Positions 23,736 through 31,907 of a DNA stretch of 47,401 nt are shown here, piece after piece; the stretch's first letter is position 1, and every line of letters starts with the position of its first letter. Both the position numbers and the translations under genes were made by a program. Source of the stretch: a virus; IMG/VR virus record IMGVR_UViG_3300027851_000044, positions 1-47,401 of that record. One strand, given 5' to 3'. The notes under the pieces were generated by a model. That model worked only from the letters and a program-made list of their open reading frames with translations. It ran no database searches and was not told the origin of the DNA.

Positions 23736-25567
23736 AGTTCCCCCAAAAGTTGTACTTCTCCCCATGAACGGCCAACCTCAGGTTTTGTCCTGATGGGTAT
23801 GTCGGTCAGCCCCTTGAACGTGTCCTGCATCACTCGTTGAATCTCAAAAGCGATCTCTGCGTTGTCAATACTAAAAATAAGTTCATCGTGGACAGATAAA
23901 TGTGGTATTTGTCCCAACTCCAGGTAAACATCTACCATGGCCTTTTTAATCAGATCGGCAGTAAAGCTCTGGTAAAGGTAGCCGCTGGCCTTGTAAGTGA
24001 ATCTCTTATCCGGAAATCGCAAATGTCTGCCACATATCGAGGTAACGTAACCCCGGCTGGCGGCAACGGACGAGGCCATCTTGGACATATCTTCCGCTCC
24101 AGGGATCATGCTATGGTAATGGTTGAAAACTTCAATAGCCTCCGATCCGGGCTTAAGGTAAACTTTACCGTTTCGGCCCAATTCTTCCACGTACGGCAAC
24201 TGCATTTGCTTGGCCAGTTTCCCCATGCCCATATTAAAGATCATGGCAAGGTTGATCTGCTTGGCATTGGCCCCGCCACCCGGACCAGGATTCCGGCGCA
24301 ATTTCAGCATTTCTGCTACGAAGGTATGAAAATCAGTGTCCGGATCATTCTCGTACGCTTTTAGTACGGGATGATTCTTATCATTGGTAACGGAGGCTAT
24401 ATAATGGGCAAACCCCCGCACGTCTGATTGGTCATAATCGCATTTTAAAAGCTGCATGCCATCGTCCGGCAAAAAAAGCGGACGAAGAATGGCCTTCATC
24501 TCAGGATCTCTTTTTGGAACAGCTTGAAGGTTCGGATTACTGCAGGACAGCCTGCCGGTCACGACCCGTGTTTGATTGAACCAAGGGTAGACCCTGCCAC
24601 CCAACTGGTGGCCCATCAGCTGTGATACGATAAACGTGTCATGGATCTTCCGGTACTTCCGTACTTTTAGGATCATTTCAGCCAGGGGATGAGTCATTTC
24701 CTCCAGGATTTCCGCGCCCAGGGAAACGGCACCAGTTTTGTCGGAGCAATCGGCCAGGGTGCCATCGATCAACACATACTTACTACCGATGTCAATCTCT
24801 TCGCCCTTTTTATTCAGCTTAATCTTTTGTGCCCCGGTCCGTTTAGGAACAGTTCTGCCGTCCTTAAGTTCTGTGGCTATCAGCAGGGAGGCCATCTGAG
24901 GGGAAGAATTAACATTGACCTCCATTCCGGCCAGCTTGTCAAGATCCCGTTGTGTTCGATCGATCAAAAGCTGTACATCCCTCTTGGCCTTGGATAGACG
25001 ATCAGTGTCGACCCGAATACCTTTCTGCTCCATCTTAATCAGAACATTAAGGACCTTCTTTTCGAGCTCGTGCACTGGCGGCAGATTCCCTTCCTGACGA
25101 CGATACAACGTACGCATCGCCTCGATGTCACCAATAGCGTACTTCTCGACAAATTCCCTGGGTGCCTTATGCAAGTTGGGCATCTGAACGTTCTTGGTGG
25201 CCTGTCCACCGAACATCTTGGCCAGTTCCCCGATAATGTCCACCTTCATGCCGGTCAAGGAATCGAGGTCATAGTTCAGTTTGTGCTCATCAATTAATTG
25301 CTCCCTGACGATGGTGCAGTCCAGGTTCTTATCGGATATATCTATTCCTACGGTACGTAGTGCGTGAGCGTCAAATTTGGTGCCGTGAGCCACCAGGACT
25401 TCGGCCTTATTTACCAGATCTTTAAATTCGTCAATCGAATCAGTCTTTATGTCTTTATACTTGATCGGGCCGTCACCAAAGGCATAGCTGATGCCGGTGA
25501 CACGATCGCTGCCAATCATGTTGAGGCCAGTACCTTCTGTATCTAAAAATAGTTCACACCCACTCAT
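23732..25567 (-). CDS. dpoZ: Family A DNA polymerase with 3'-5' exonuclease (DpoZ-type)
   Basis: A 611-residue PolA-family polymerase. Exonuclease: LDTEGTGL (Asp9, Glu11), HGTKFDAHAL (Asp66) and YAIGDIEAM (Asp147). Polymerase: TGRLSCSNPNLQAVP (337-351); motif A KCDYDQSDVRGFAHY with Asp377; motif B around NAKQINLAMIFNMG with Lys436; motif C LSVHDELIF with His560, Asp561, Glu562. Motif A differs from the usual DYSQIELR, and motif B has Leu and Phe where E. coli Pol I has Phe762 and Tyr766. The linked purZ and datZ suggest it is the Z-preferring DpoZ. ATG 25567 has GGAGG upstream and overlaps the helicase by 14 bases. Confidence 0.9.
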   Translation of the reverse strand: MSGCELFLDTEGTGLNMIGSDRVTGISYAFGDGPIKYKDIKTDSIDEFKDLVNKAEVLVAHGTKFDAHALRTVGIDISDKNLDCTIVREQLIDEHKLNYDLDSLTGMKVDIIGELAKMFGGQATKNVQMPNLHKAPREFVEKYAIGDIEAMRTLYRRQEGNLPPVHELEKKVLNVLIKMEQKGIRVDTDRLSKAKRDVQLLIDRTQRDLDKLAGMEVNVNSSPQMASLLIATELKDGRTVPKRTGAQKIKLNKKGEEIDIGSKYVLIDGTLADCSDKTGAVSLGAEILEEMTHPLAEMILKVRKYRKIHDTFIVSQLMGHQLGGRVYPWFNQTRVVTGRLSCSNPNLQAVPKRDPEMKAILRPLFLPDDGMQLLKCDYDQSDVRGFAHYIASVTNDKNHPVLKAYENDPDTDFHTFVAEMLKLRRNPGPGGGANAKQINLAMIFNMGMGKLAKQMQLPYVEELGRNGKVYLKPGSEAIEVFNHYHSMIPGAEDMSKMASSVAASRGYVTSICGRHLRFPDKRFTYKASGYLYQSFTADLIKKAMVDVYLELGQIPHLSVHDELIFSIDNAEIAFEIQRVMQDTFKGLTDIPIRTKPEVGRSWGEVQLLGEL

Positions 25568-26624
25568 TCGGATTACCTCCGTCCACGATAGTTAACTTCT
25601 TTCTCGTCCTGGTTATTGCTGTATACATTAACCGCTTCTCGGCCACTGGGTCAATTTCTGTGGATGTGCGCACCCTTCTGGTGGTTGCGTTGTAAATAAC
25701 CACGTGATCGCCCTGGAGCCCCTTTGCCTTGTGGATAGTTAAAACTTTCTTTTTGTCGATCCCGGTCCGTTTGATCAGCTTATAACCAATGTAATTGGTC
25801 CGGACCAGAACCATGTCTGCCGTCAGAGGTATATCAATTTCCCGGTAGATCTCCCCAATTTCTGTTAATGGGTTAAAATGTGCGTCGGGAAAGATATCCT
25901 TGGCCTTGTTCACTATAACCTTAGGGCAGCGGTAAGACTGCTCCAAGAATTTTTCCTTGCCATCAAAGTGGTACATGAATTTTGGGTCTGCCCCGGAGTA
26001 AGTGTAAATGGCCTGATTTGGGTCCCCCACTATCCACATGTTCTTTACCCCCGCCATGGCCAACTTTTCCAGGGCCATGGTAAGAGAATAACTATTATCT
26101 TGGGCCTCGTCCACCAGCAAATTTTCCGGTGCCTCGATCGGGTCAAAATTGTCCAGGAGGTCGTGAAATTCGTACACCCCGAAAGTGGACTTGTACTGCA
26201 GCAGGGACTTTACGAAAAAAACGTACTCGTTAAAAGTGAATTCCACCATGCCGGAGAACCGGAAGAACGCCTCCAGGGGGTCTGTGCCGGTGGTCCTGGC
26301 CCAACTATAAACCTCAAACTGGTGCATTGATGGTTCATATTTTTCAAATCCGGAATTGGGCGGCTCGACCCCGATCATCTTACAAAAGTCAGCTATTTGC
26401 CGCCCTTGCAATATCTGCTGTGGGATGATCCCCATGTCATGGAAACAGAGAGAATGTATAGTTGAGGCTTTATACCCTCTTCCTGCCTTCATGGCTATAT
26501 TCATCGATGCCGATCGAGAATAAGATAGGATTAAAGTGTTGTCCGGGGGGAGAGTGTTCGCAACTTTCGCAAGGTACGTACTTTTCCCGGCCCCCGGACA
26601 ACCTATGATAATTTTAACGTTCAC
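25554..26624 (-). CDS. Superfamily 1 DNA helicase, UvrD/Dda-like
   Basis: A 356-residue protein beginning at GTG 26624; the P-loop GCPGAGKST at residues 8-16 fixes the N-terminus. Motif II is LLVDEAQDNS, motif III GDPNQAIYTYSG, motif IV-like SYRCPKVI, motif V TIHKAKGLQGDHV, and motif VI YTAITRTRKKL. It is short for UvrD and closer in size to T4 Dda-type helicases. It should unwind DNA ahead of or behind the fork; directly upstream of the polymerase, it is probably co-expressed. No clear Shine-Dalgarno site for the GTG. Confidence 0.9.
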   Translation of the reverse strand: MNVKIIIGCPGAGKSTYLAKVANTLPPDNTLILSYSRSASMNIAMKAGRGYKASTIHSLCFHDMGIIPQQILQGRQIADFCKMIGVEPPNSGFEKYEPSMHQFEVYSWARTTGTDPLEAFFRFSGMVEFTFNEYVFFVKSLLQYKSTFGVYEFHDLLDNFDPIEAPENLLVDEAQDNSYSLTMALEKLAMAGVKNMWIVGDPNQAIYTYSGADPKFMYHFDGKEKFLEQSYRCPKVIVNKAKDIFPDAHFNPLTEIGEIYREIDIPLTADMVLVRTNYIGYKLIKRTGIDKKKVLTIHKAKGLQGDHVVIYNATTRRVRTSTEIDPVAEKRLMYTAITRTRKKLTIVDGGNPNEWV

Positions 26625-26637
26625 TTAAACAGGAATC

Positions 26638-27249
26638 TTAGTATGCGTTGCCCAAAGAAATCCTGCGCCAATTGGTGTCACTGACAGTATTGTCAGCGAT
26701 CGCCACGTACAAATAGCTGTTGTCTATCTTTTGATCCTTGGCAGACCCAACCGTACCATTTACCCCGGCTGTGGTGGTGCCCAACGTGTCCGCGTCAAAA
26801 ATGTTACTTTCGTGGGTCAAGGTCTGGGTAGTAACAATAGCATTACCAGCCGCGCCCTTGGTTTTGGCCGTAAGGACCAGATTATCGCCCACAAAAGCGG
26901 CAGCGCAATCAACCGTTGGGTGGGCATCGTTGAGGGTATCTGTACCCTTGATGGCCTTGACGATATTGAGTTTGGTATCGGCCTCAGCCGCGCCCATGTC
27001 AATTTCACCGGCAGCGGCGGCCGTGCCGTTGGCCTTGAACGTATATACCACAGCCCCGATGGTCATGGTATTCTCTGCTGTTACCGGCTCCGCAATGGTA
27101 AGGGTACCCTGAGCAGCAACCGCGTTTACCGGGGTTCCTGTTGCCGGGGTTAAATCAGCAATGGCGCTGGCCACTGCCGCTGCCCCCGCTCCGGCCACCA
27201 ATTCATTGATAGCACGGGAACCCGTTTTCCCCATTCGTAATTCGGTCAT
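26638..27249 (-). CDS. Virion-type beta-rich protein placed inside the replication operon
   Basis: A 203-residue Ala/Thr/Gly-rich protein. After a short basic start (ELRMGKTGSRAINELVAG) it carries a domain seen in phage fibres and decoration proteins: ENTMTIGAVVYTFKANGTAA, then LNIVKAIKGTDTLND, FVGDNLVLTAKTKGAAGNAI and DADTLGTTTAGVNG. It ends SYLYVAIADNTVSDTNWRR, like capsid- or tail-fibre attachment ends. GAAGGAGA before ATG 27249 is a strong ribosome site. Structural proteins normally lie on the late arm, so a leftward copy here is unexpected. Confidence 0.68.
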   Translation of the reverse strand: MTELRMGKTGSRAINELVAGAGAAAVASAIADLTPATGTPVNAVAAQGTLTIAEPVTAENTMTIGAVVYTFKANGTAAAAGEIDMGAAEADTKLNIVKAIKGTDTLNDAHPTVDCAAAFVGDNLVLTAKTKGAAGNAIVTTQTLTHESNIFDADTLGTTTAGVNGTVGSAKDQKIDNSYLYVAIADNTVSDTNWRRISLGNAY

Positions 27250-27303
27250 TTTACATCTCCTTCTGTTGAAATTAATGAAAAGGGTTTATGCCCCGTGTGG
27301 TGG

Positions 27304-28062
27304 TCAGAATTTATCAGTTTGTGCCGGACGATCGGACTCGGCTTCGTAATCGTCATCAACTTTGTAGCTGACAGCACCAGTGGAGAGATCCTCGTAAAGT
27401 TTCTCGGCCAGTTTGAACAATTCCTGGTTGGGGAAACCGGCGGAATCGACCCGGAAATTCTTAAATTTCTCCCCGGCATTGTTCTTGTCGTCGACCACGG
27501 AAATTTTATACACCCTGCTGAACCTGGGTCCACCGAGCAGGCGAATGGTGGAGTTAAATTGGCGGCTGACCTTGGCCTTGGACTTGGGCATCGGGATGGC
27601 AATTTCAAACGGCTTGCCATCAGACACGACCAAACAAAGATGAGTCGGGGTATCGGTGGCTTCCCATTCGTCCGGCTCTTCCGTATCCATGATGGCGGCG
27701 TTGGCTTCCTTCTCGGTATCATACTGACCACCGAACCCGCCACCCTTCTTGCGATCACGCCACAACAGGTACTTTTTCTCGTAAACAATCGGAATTATCA
27801 GGACCTCGGCATAGAGCTTCTTGGTCAGGGTATTAAACATCATGCCGTTTTTGGCCCCCTCAATGTAGGCGGGGTCCTTTTCGTCGAGCTCCGGACTGAT
27901 GGCCTGGATGATAGACAAGCGGGGGATTACAAGATCTTCCTTGGTAATACCCTCATTGCCCCGGCTATCTTCGCCCATATCTTTCATCCAATCGGGCATT
28001 TCCTCGACAACGCCTACGCCGACCGTTGATACCAGTTCCTTTGATTCGTCTTTCTTTGCCAT
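27304..28062 (-). CDS. Conserved phage protein of the replication module
   Basis: A 252-residue protein. It has an acidic N-terminus (EEMPDWMKDMGEDSRGNEGI), a conserved-looking core (IPRLSIIQAISPELDEKDPA; IEGAKNGMMFNTLTKKLYAE; VIIPIVYEKKYLLWRDRK), a LVVSDGKPFEIAIPMPKSK region and an acidic C-terminal tail. I have an impression of this type in replication or recombination modules of other phages, but cannot name a family. The acidic tail is reminiscent of SSB-type proteins; that is only a resemblance. Strong SD (CGAGGA) precedes ATG 28062. Confidence 0.65.
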   Translation of the reverse strand: MAKKDESKELVSTVGVGVVEEMPDWMKDMGEDSRGNEGITKEDLVIPRLSIIQAISPELDEKDPAYIEGAKNGMMFNTLTKKLYAEVLIIPIVYEKKYLLWRDRKKGGGFGGQYDTEKEANAAIMDTEEPDEWEATDTPTHLCLVVSDGKPFEIAIPMPKSKAKVSRQFNSTIRLLGGPRFSRVYKISVVDDKNNAGEKFKNFRVDSAGFPNQELFKLAEKLYEDLSTGAVSYKVDDDYEAESDRPAQTDKF

Positions 28063-28201
28063 TTTGTTTTCCTCGTTTCGTTGGTTGTTTGTTCTGCGTC
28101 CTGTGGTGGTTAACTCCAGTAAAACTTGTTTCCCCTACGCCGTCCAACGACTAAGCTCTATGGGGTCTAATCGACACATGATTAGTGTGTGGTTTTGGTG
28201 G

Positions 28202-28231
28202 CTATCGCCTATGTCGGTGTTTTCTGATCAT
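28202..28231 (-). CDS. Possible 9-residue basic leader peptide
   Basis: AAAGGAGGG (28241-28233), one of the strongest Shine-Dalgarno sites in the window, precedes ATG 28231. The frame encodes MIRKHRHRR and stops at TAG 28204-28202. The 178 bases between the 72-residue gene and the next gene hold no longer frame. It may be a leader peptide controlling the downstream gene, or the remains of a longer gene. Confidence 0.3.
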   Translation of the reverse strand: MIRKHRHRR

Positions 28232-28240
28232 TGCCCTCCT

Positions 28241-28459
28241 TTATTTGTCAACAATTTCAGTTTCGCCAATAGAAGCCAAAAATTCCGTCATTTTCGTAGC
28301 GGCAGCAAACCAAGCATTGCATACTTGTCCAGGTAAATTATTCCATGTCGGGAGATCATCGCCTGTGACAGCGGACTTATTCCCCGTGTATGCGGCATAG
28401 CCTTCATACCCTGCCCTCGCCATTTTCATTGTTAATTCTTGTGTTTCTGTTAATTGCAT
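28241..28459 (-). CDS. Small protein of unknown function
   Basis: A 72-residue, mainly helical protein (TETQELTMKMARAGYEGYAA; VCNAWFAAATKMTEFLASIG). AAAGGA lies before ATG 28459. No membrane segment, no cysteine cluster. It belongs to the leftward operon between two conserved replication-module genes. Function not recognised. Confidence 0.62.
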   Translation of the reverse strand: MQLTETQELTMKMARAGYEGYAAYTGNKSAVTGDDLPTWNNLPGQVCNAWFAAATKMTEFLASIGETEIVDK

Positions 28460-28484
28460 TGTTATCCTTTTTACTTGTTTTATT

Positions 28485-28931
28485 TTAACCCTTGATCCGG
28501 GTCAATTGAACCCTGCTGAATGGAGTAACTTTGAAAAGGTCTTCCGGCAGAGCCTCGCCCTTTTTGATGGCCTCTTTTGCCCATGCCTTGCCGGTTGACG
28601 AGTTGACGGTTTCCTGGATGATGTCGCCGTGGCCGTGATCGCGAAGCCAATCAAATGCTTCCTCACGGAGGGCGGCAGGAATGCTGAAATAGATATCGGA
28701 CTGAATAGACACTCTGCCAACACCGGCAACGGTCATGGTGGATACGTCTTCTTCGTCCATCTTTTCGGGAAGAACCATCAGGCGGAGAATGTCAAAAATT
28801 GCCTGGTGTTCAGATTCGATTTCCTTGGCCGCTTCCAGGGCTTCCTTGGTTTCGGCCATCCTCTTTACGAGGTCAGGAATAGAGAGAAGTTTGAATTCAT
28901 CGATAAGCTGACTCTTTTTTTCGGGGTCCAT
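28485..28931 (-). CDS. Conserved phage protein, function unknown
   Basis: A 148-residue protein. The N-terminal ~55 residues form a charged helix or coiled coil (DLVKRMAETKEALEAAKEIE). The rest reads GVGRVSIQSDIYFSIPAALR, then EAFDWLRDHGHGDIIQETVN and PEDLFKVTPFSRVQLTRIKG, and looks globular and conserved. I cannot name a family. Near SSB- and nuclease-type genes a DNA-metabolism role is possible, but not shown. Confidence 0.68.
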   Translation of the reverse strand: MDPEKKSQLIDEFKLLSIPDLVKRMAETKEALEAAKEIESEHQAIFDILRLMVLPEKMDEEDVSTMTVAGVGRVSIQSDIYFSIPAALREEAFDWLRDHGHGDIIQETVNSSTGKAWAKEAIKKGEALPEDLFKVTPFSRVQLTRIKG

Positions 28932-29014
28932 GGTATTCTCCTTGTTATCTTTTATTCTTAGGTTCTAGTCGCCAGCTATTATTTCTCCGGCTGGCGCGGA
29001 TTGATCTGGGGGGA

Positions 29015-29485
29015 TCACTCAGTAATTGCAGGCTCTGCCGCCACTGTCACCGGACGACTGGCCTTTTTCCGCAGGCGGCGATCCTTGGCCTTGGCAGCAA
29101 ACTTGGCCTTGTACTCGACGTCATCCTTGATGCGACGCTTGTGGCGCTCACGAAGTTTTTCGTGTGAACAGGTCAAGCAGGCGGAAGTTTTGGTCTTCCG
29201 AGGAGCGTCGTGGCCCTTGATGCAGGGTTCGCCGGTGTAATACCGGGAGAAACCGAGCAGAACTGCGGCTGCACGAGACAGTTCGGGGTAAGGTCCGGGA
29301 CCATAAAAAACGTCCTGGGTAAAATCAACCGCGTCGGCCTCTTTCTGGGACAACTCGGCCTTGGTCGGTGCCTTTTCCTTCTTGACCGGGGGAGCTGTTT
29401 CTGCTGCTACTTCTACCGGTGCCCCTTCTTCCGGGACTGCGGCCACTTCGGGTTCAACAACTACATCTTCTTTGCGCTTTGCCAT
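29015..29485 (-). CDS. Basic protein with Zn-finger-like PC-GH-C-C motif
   Basis: A 156-residue protein. The N-terminal third is a Glu/Val/Ala/Pro-rich disordered segment. A metal-binding-like block follows (YYTGEPCIKGHDAPRK, then SACLTCSHEKLRERH), of the type found at the start of phage HNH and other DNA-binding proteins. The C-terminus is strongly basic (KFAAKAKDRRLRKKASR). DNA binding is likely; no HNH catalytic part is visible. ATG 29485 has GGAGGT upstream and a CAACCACCA box before it. Confidence 0.68.
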   Translation of the reverse strand: MAKRKEDVVVEPEVAAVPEEGAPVEVAAETAPPVKKEKAPTKAELSQKEADAVDFTQDVFYGPGPYPELSRAAAVLLGFSRYYTGEPCIKGHDAPRKTKTSACLTCSHEKLRERHKRRIKDDVEYKAKFAAKAKDRRLRKKASRPVTVAAEPAITE

Positions 29486-29565
29486 TGTACTACCTCCATA
29501 TGGTGGTTGTTTGGTTGGTCATACTGGGATGAGAGCACCCGCTGTCCTCTCTCCCCTTTCTTTCA

Positions 29566-29594
29566 TTATACCATGACGGGGGGTATCCTGTCAA
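29566..29594 (-). promoter_or_regulatory. Sigma-70-type promoter, perfect consensus
   Basis: On the minus strand TTGACA (29594-29589), a 17-base spacer and TATAAT (29571-29566) match the bacterial consensus exactly. TATAAT is followed by GAAAG, as in two other promoters in this window. It should drive the leftward genes from 29485 downward. Confidence 0.8.
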
Positions 29595-29627
29595 GGGTCA
29601 TGTGTACAATACAGATTCCAATGTCTT

Positions 29628-29825
29628 TTAGTTCCCATAAGTTGGTCTAACCCCCTGGGTTATTTCAAAACTTCTATGGCAACTCGGACAGACTACAGTA
29701 AAACAGACTTTCTTCCCACTGCCTTCAGGTTTTTCATGACGGGACCAGACACCACAGAACGGACACTTCCTGCCCAACCCTTTTAGGAACAATAATTCCC
29801 CTTCACCAACTTCTTGATTTTCCAT
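29628..29825 (-). CDS. Zinc-ribbon protein
   Basis: A 65-residue protein with KCPFCGVWSRH and VVCPSCHRSFE (CxxC ... CxxC, about 25 residues apart), a simple ribbon likely to bind zinc and nucleic acid or a protein. It lies between the SNF2-like helicase and the strong promoter at 29566-29594. Exact role unknown. Confidence 0.7.
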   Translation of the reverse strand: MENQEVGEGELLFLKGLGRKCPFCGVWSRHEKPEGSGKKVCFTVVCPSCHRSFEITQGVRPTYGN

Positions 29826-29837
29826 TTTAACCCCCTT

Positions 29838-31394
29838 TTATGTGTACAATATGGACCCCAACGAGCCGGTGGCCAGGGCCTGTTTTATCATCTGCTCAAT
29901 CTCTTCCTTTCCCTGCAGGGCTCGGTAAATGAAGCTATCTAATGTTCCGGTCAAGATCAACGGAAAATAAGTCATGGGTCTGGTTTGTGTCAATCTGGCG
30001 ATCCGACCTACGGACTGTATCCACATTTCCAGAGAAAAATCAAAAGAATAAAAAGCAGAAAGTCGAGCCGAATCCATATTCAAGCCCATGGCCCCCACTT
30101 GGTATTGACAGATCAGATTCCTGAACTCTCCCCGTTGAAAACTGTTTACGATCTGCTGCCGTTCTACCAGGGGTACTGCGCCATAGATTGCTCTGGCATC
30201 ATCCAGTTCCGTTTGCAACATCTTCAATTCTGGAATAAATCGCACAAAAGTAACCAGTTGCTCATCTGGGCTATCCTCCAGGATATCCTTAATCATGGTC
30301 AATTTGGGGCTGCCACCTTTTATGGGCTCCCCGTCCTCGTCAAAACCCCCGGATATCTGACAGATTCGCAACATCTTAGTCAGGACATTTTTGATGGTAA
30401 CTTCGCCCCGGACCTTGGACTCGGATATCATCTCGTTTTTTATCCGATCAATCAACCTCTTTTGCTCTGATGTTACCCCGGTTTTTCTGACTGTAAAGGT
30501 CTGTGGTGGCAGGTGGGGCATAGCCTCCTTTTTGTCAATTACAAAAGAATAGGGGGTAAGATTGGCAATGAGCTCGTCCTGTTTTCTGTAGCCAATGATC
30601 TTATGATCCTTGTACCCACCCATCACACAGTATCGCTTTTTAAAACCGACATAGGTTGAAATACCAATAATCTCCGGATTGAGAAAATTGTACTGGGCAT
30701 AAAGGTCAATTTCACTATTCAGCAGGGGGGAACCGGTCATGATATATTTCCGGTCTACGGCCTGTCCGAGATTAGTTATCTTTTCCGTGCGGGTGGCCTT
30801 AGTATTTTTGATTTTGCTCGATTCGTCTACTATCATTAACGTACGTTTTGTTACCCAGGCCAGGATCTTTGAATATAGACTACCTTGGCTATAAGACTCG
30901 ACCCCGGTAATGGCAATCTTATTCCAAGGAACGTCACCATACCAGTGTTTCTCAATCTCCAGTTTCCAGTTTTCGATAATAGACACAATGCCCACAATTA
31001 GGATCTGGTCGATCTGGCCAGCATGCCACAAAGAATGGGCTACGTCAATGGCAATCTTGGTTTTGCCGCTGCCAACCGGAGAAAATAACGCGCAATGCGG
31101 CAGGGAAAGCATCTTGGCAGAGGCCGTGGCCTGAAATGGCTTTGGCTCCGTTTTGAAAAGAAGAGGGACTGACTCGCAGGTGGTGGCCTCTTCCACGAGA
31201 TTAGCGGAAGCCAACGGAGAAATTGTGGCCCTGGACAGCAAAGACCGCCTTATAATCTCTCGATTGATCTTGGAATCGTAGACCAGCCAACATTTGCGTT
31301 TTTTATTCCAACGGCAGTCCAGTTCTTCCAGTAGGTGGTTATGGGCAAACATACACCGGATGAAAAACTTTCCGCCCTCGTAATCAATGTCCAT
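29838..31394 (-). CDS. SNF2-like superfamily 2 helicase
   Basis: A 518-residue protein. ATG 31394 was preferred because GGGGGCG lies just upstream and the longer frame overlaps the neighbour. Motif I is SPVGSGKTKIAIDV, motif II VDESSKIKN (DESS in place of DEAH), motif III MTGSPLLNS, motif V around QYQVGAMGLNMDSA, and motif VI SVGRIARLTQ. This fits phage SNF2-family ATPases used in replication or remodelling. Residues 1-90 form a substrate-side domain. With the primase and the SF1 helicase it completes a phage-coded replisome. Confidence 0.9.
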   Translation of the reverse strand: MDIDYEGGKFFIRCMFAHNHLLEELDCRWNKKRKCWLVYDSKINREIIRRSLLSRATISPLASANLVEEATTCESVPLLFKTEPKPFQATASAKMLSLPHCALFSPVGSGKTKIAIDVAHSLWHAGQIDQILIVGIVSIIENWKLEIEKHWYGDVPWNKIAITGVESYSQGSLYSKILAWVTKRTLMIVDESSKIKNTKATRTEKITNLGQAVDRKYIMTGSPLLNSEIDLYAQYNFLNPEIIGISTYVGFKKRYCVMGGYKDHKIIGYRKQDELIANLTPYSFVIDKKEAMPHLPPQTFTVRKTGVTSEQKRLIDRIKNEMISESKVRGEVTIKNVLTKMLRICQISGGFDEDGEPIKGGSPKLTMIKDILEDSPDEQLVTFVRFIPELKMLQTELDDARAIYGAVPLVERQQIVNSFQRGEFRNLICQYQVGAMGLNMDSARLSAFYSFDFSLEMWIQSVGRIARLTQTRPMTYFPLILTGTLDSFIYRALQGKEEIEQMIKQALATGSLGSILYT

Positions 31395-31404
31395 CAACGC
31401 CCCC

Positions 31405-31650
31405 CTACCGCGGCAAAGAGTTTGCGTAGTCAATTGCCGCTTTCACGGAATCGTCGCCACGATCTTTTAGCGCTCGAATATTGCGTGCATGGCGCTGATG
31501 CGCCACCACCGCTAAGGCTGGACCATTGGTTGGCCCATTCTCATCAAAAACAGCCCCTGCTTTATTTTTTTCAACAATAGCATCATGATAAAGTGCCGCT
31601 ATTTCAAGGCCCTCAACAATACCTATTTTGTTCATTTCTTCAATAGTCAT
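31405..31650 (-). CDS. Small protein upstream of the SNF2-like helicase
   Basis: An 81-residue helical protein (IEEMNKIGIVEGLEIAALYH; VAHQRHARNIRALKDRGDD). Its TAG is followed within ten bases by the helicase ribosome site and start, so the two are coupled. No recognised family. Confidence 0.62.
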   Translation of the reverse strand: MTIEEMNKIGIVEGLEIAALYHDAIVEKNKAGAVFDENGPTNGPALAVVAHQRHARNIRALKDRGDDSVKAAIDYANSLPR

Positions 31651-31653
31651 GGT

Positions 31654-31902
31654 TTACTCCAATATTAAGTTTAAATTTGGACAGAAAAATTCAGTTAAAC
31701 TACTCGGTACCTTCGTTGGCGGCAGGGGAATGCCGTGCTGGCGTATGAACTCCAGACGATATCTGCCATCCTCGATATAGTCCACGGGCATCAACACCGA
31801 TCTCCCGGCATAGGTGACCATGGCGCATTTCTCGGTCCCGGTGGGGATATCCCGTACCCGGATCAGGTCCCCCCGGTTTATTTTTGTGGGTCTTATCTTC
31901 AT
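31654..31902 (-). CDS. Small beta-barrel-like protein; 5' end duplicated upstream
   Basis: An 82-residue protein starting at ATG 31902, overlapping the upstream gene by a few bases. The start (MKIRPTKINRGDLIRVRDI) and TGTEKCAMVTYAGRSVLMP suggest a small SH3-like barrel. Its first 36 bases (31868-31903) occur again exactly at 32277-32312, ahead of the next gene upstream. Function unknown. Confidence 0.62.
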   Translation of the reverse strand: MKIRPTKINRGDLIRVRDIPTGTEKCAMVTYAGRSVLMPVDYIEDGRYRLEFIRQHGIPLPPTKVPSSLTEFFCPNLNLILE

Positions 31903-31903
31903 A
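31868..31903. repeat. 36-bp direct repeat, copy 1 (gene start)
   Basis: Exact repeat of 32277-32312, about 410 bp apart. This copy is the functional 5' end of the 31654-31902 gene, including its ATG. Confidence 0.9.
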
Positions 31904-31907
31904 CCAA

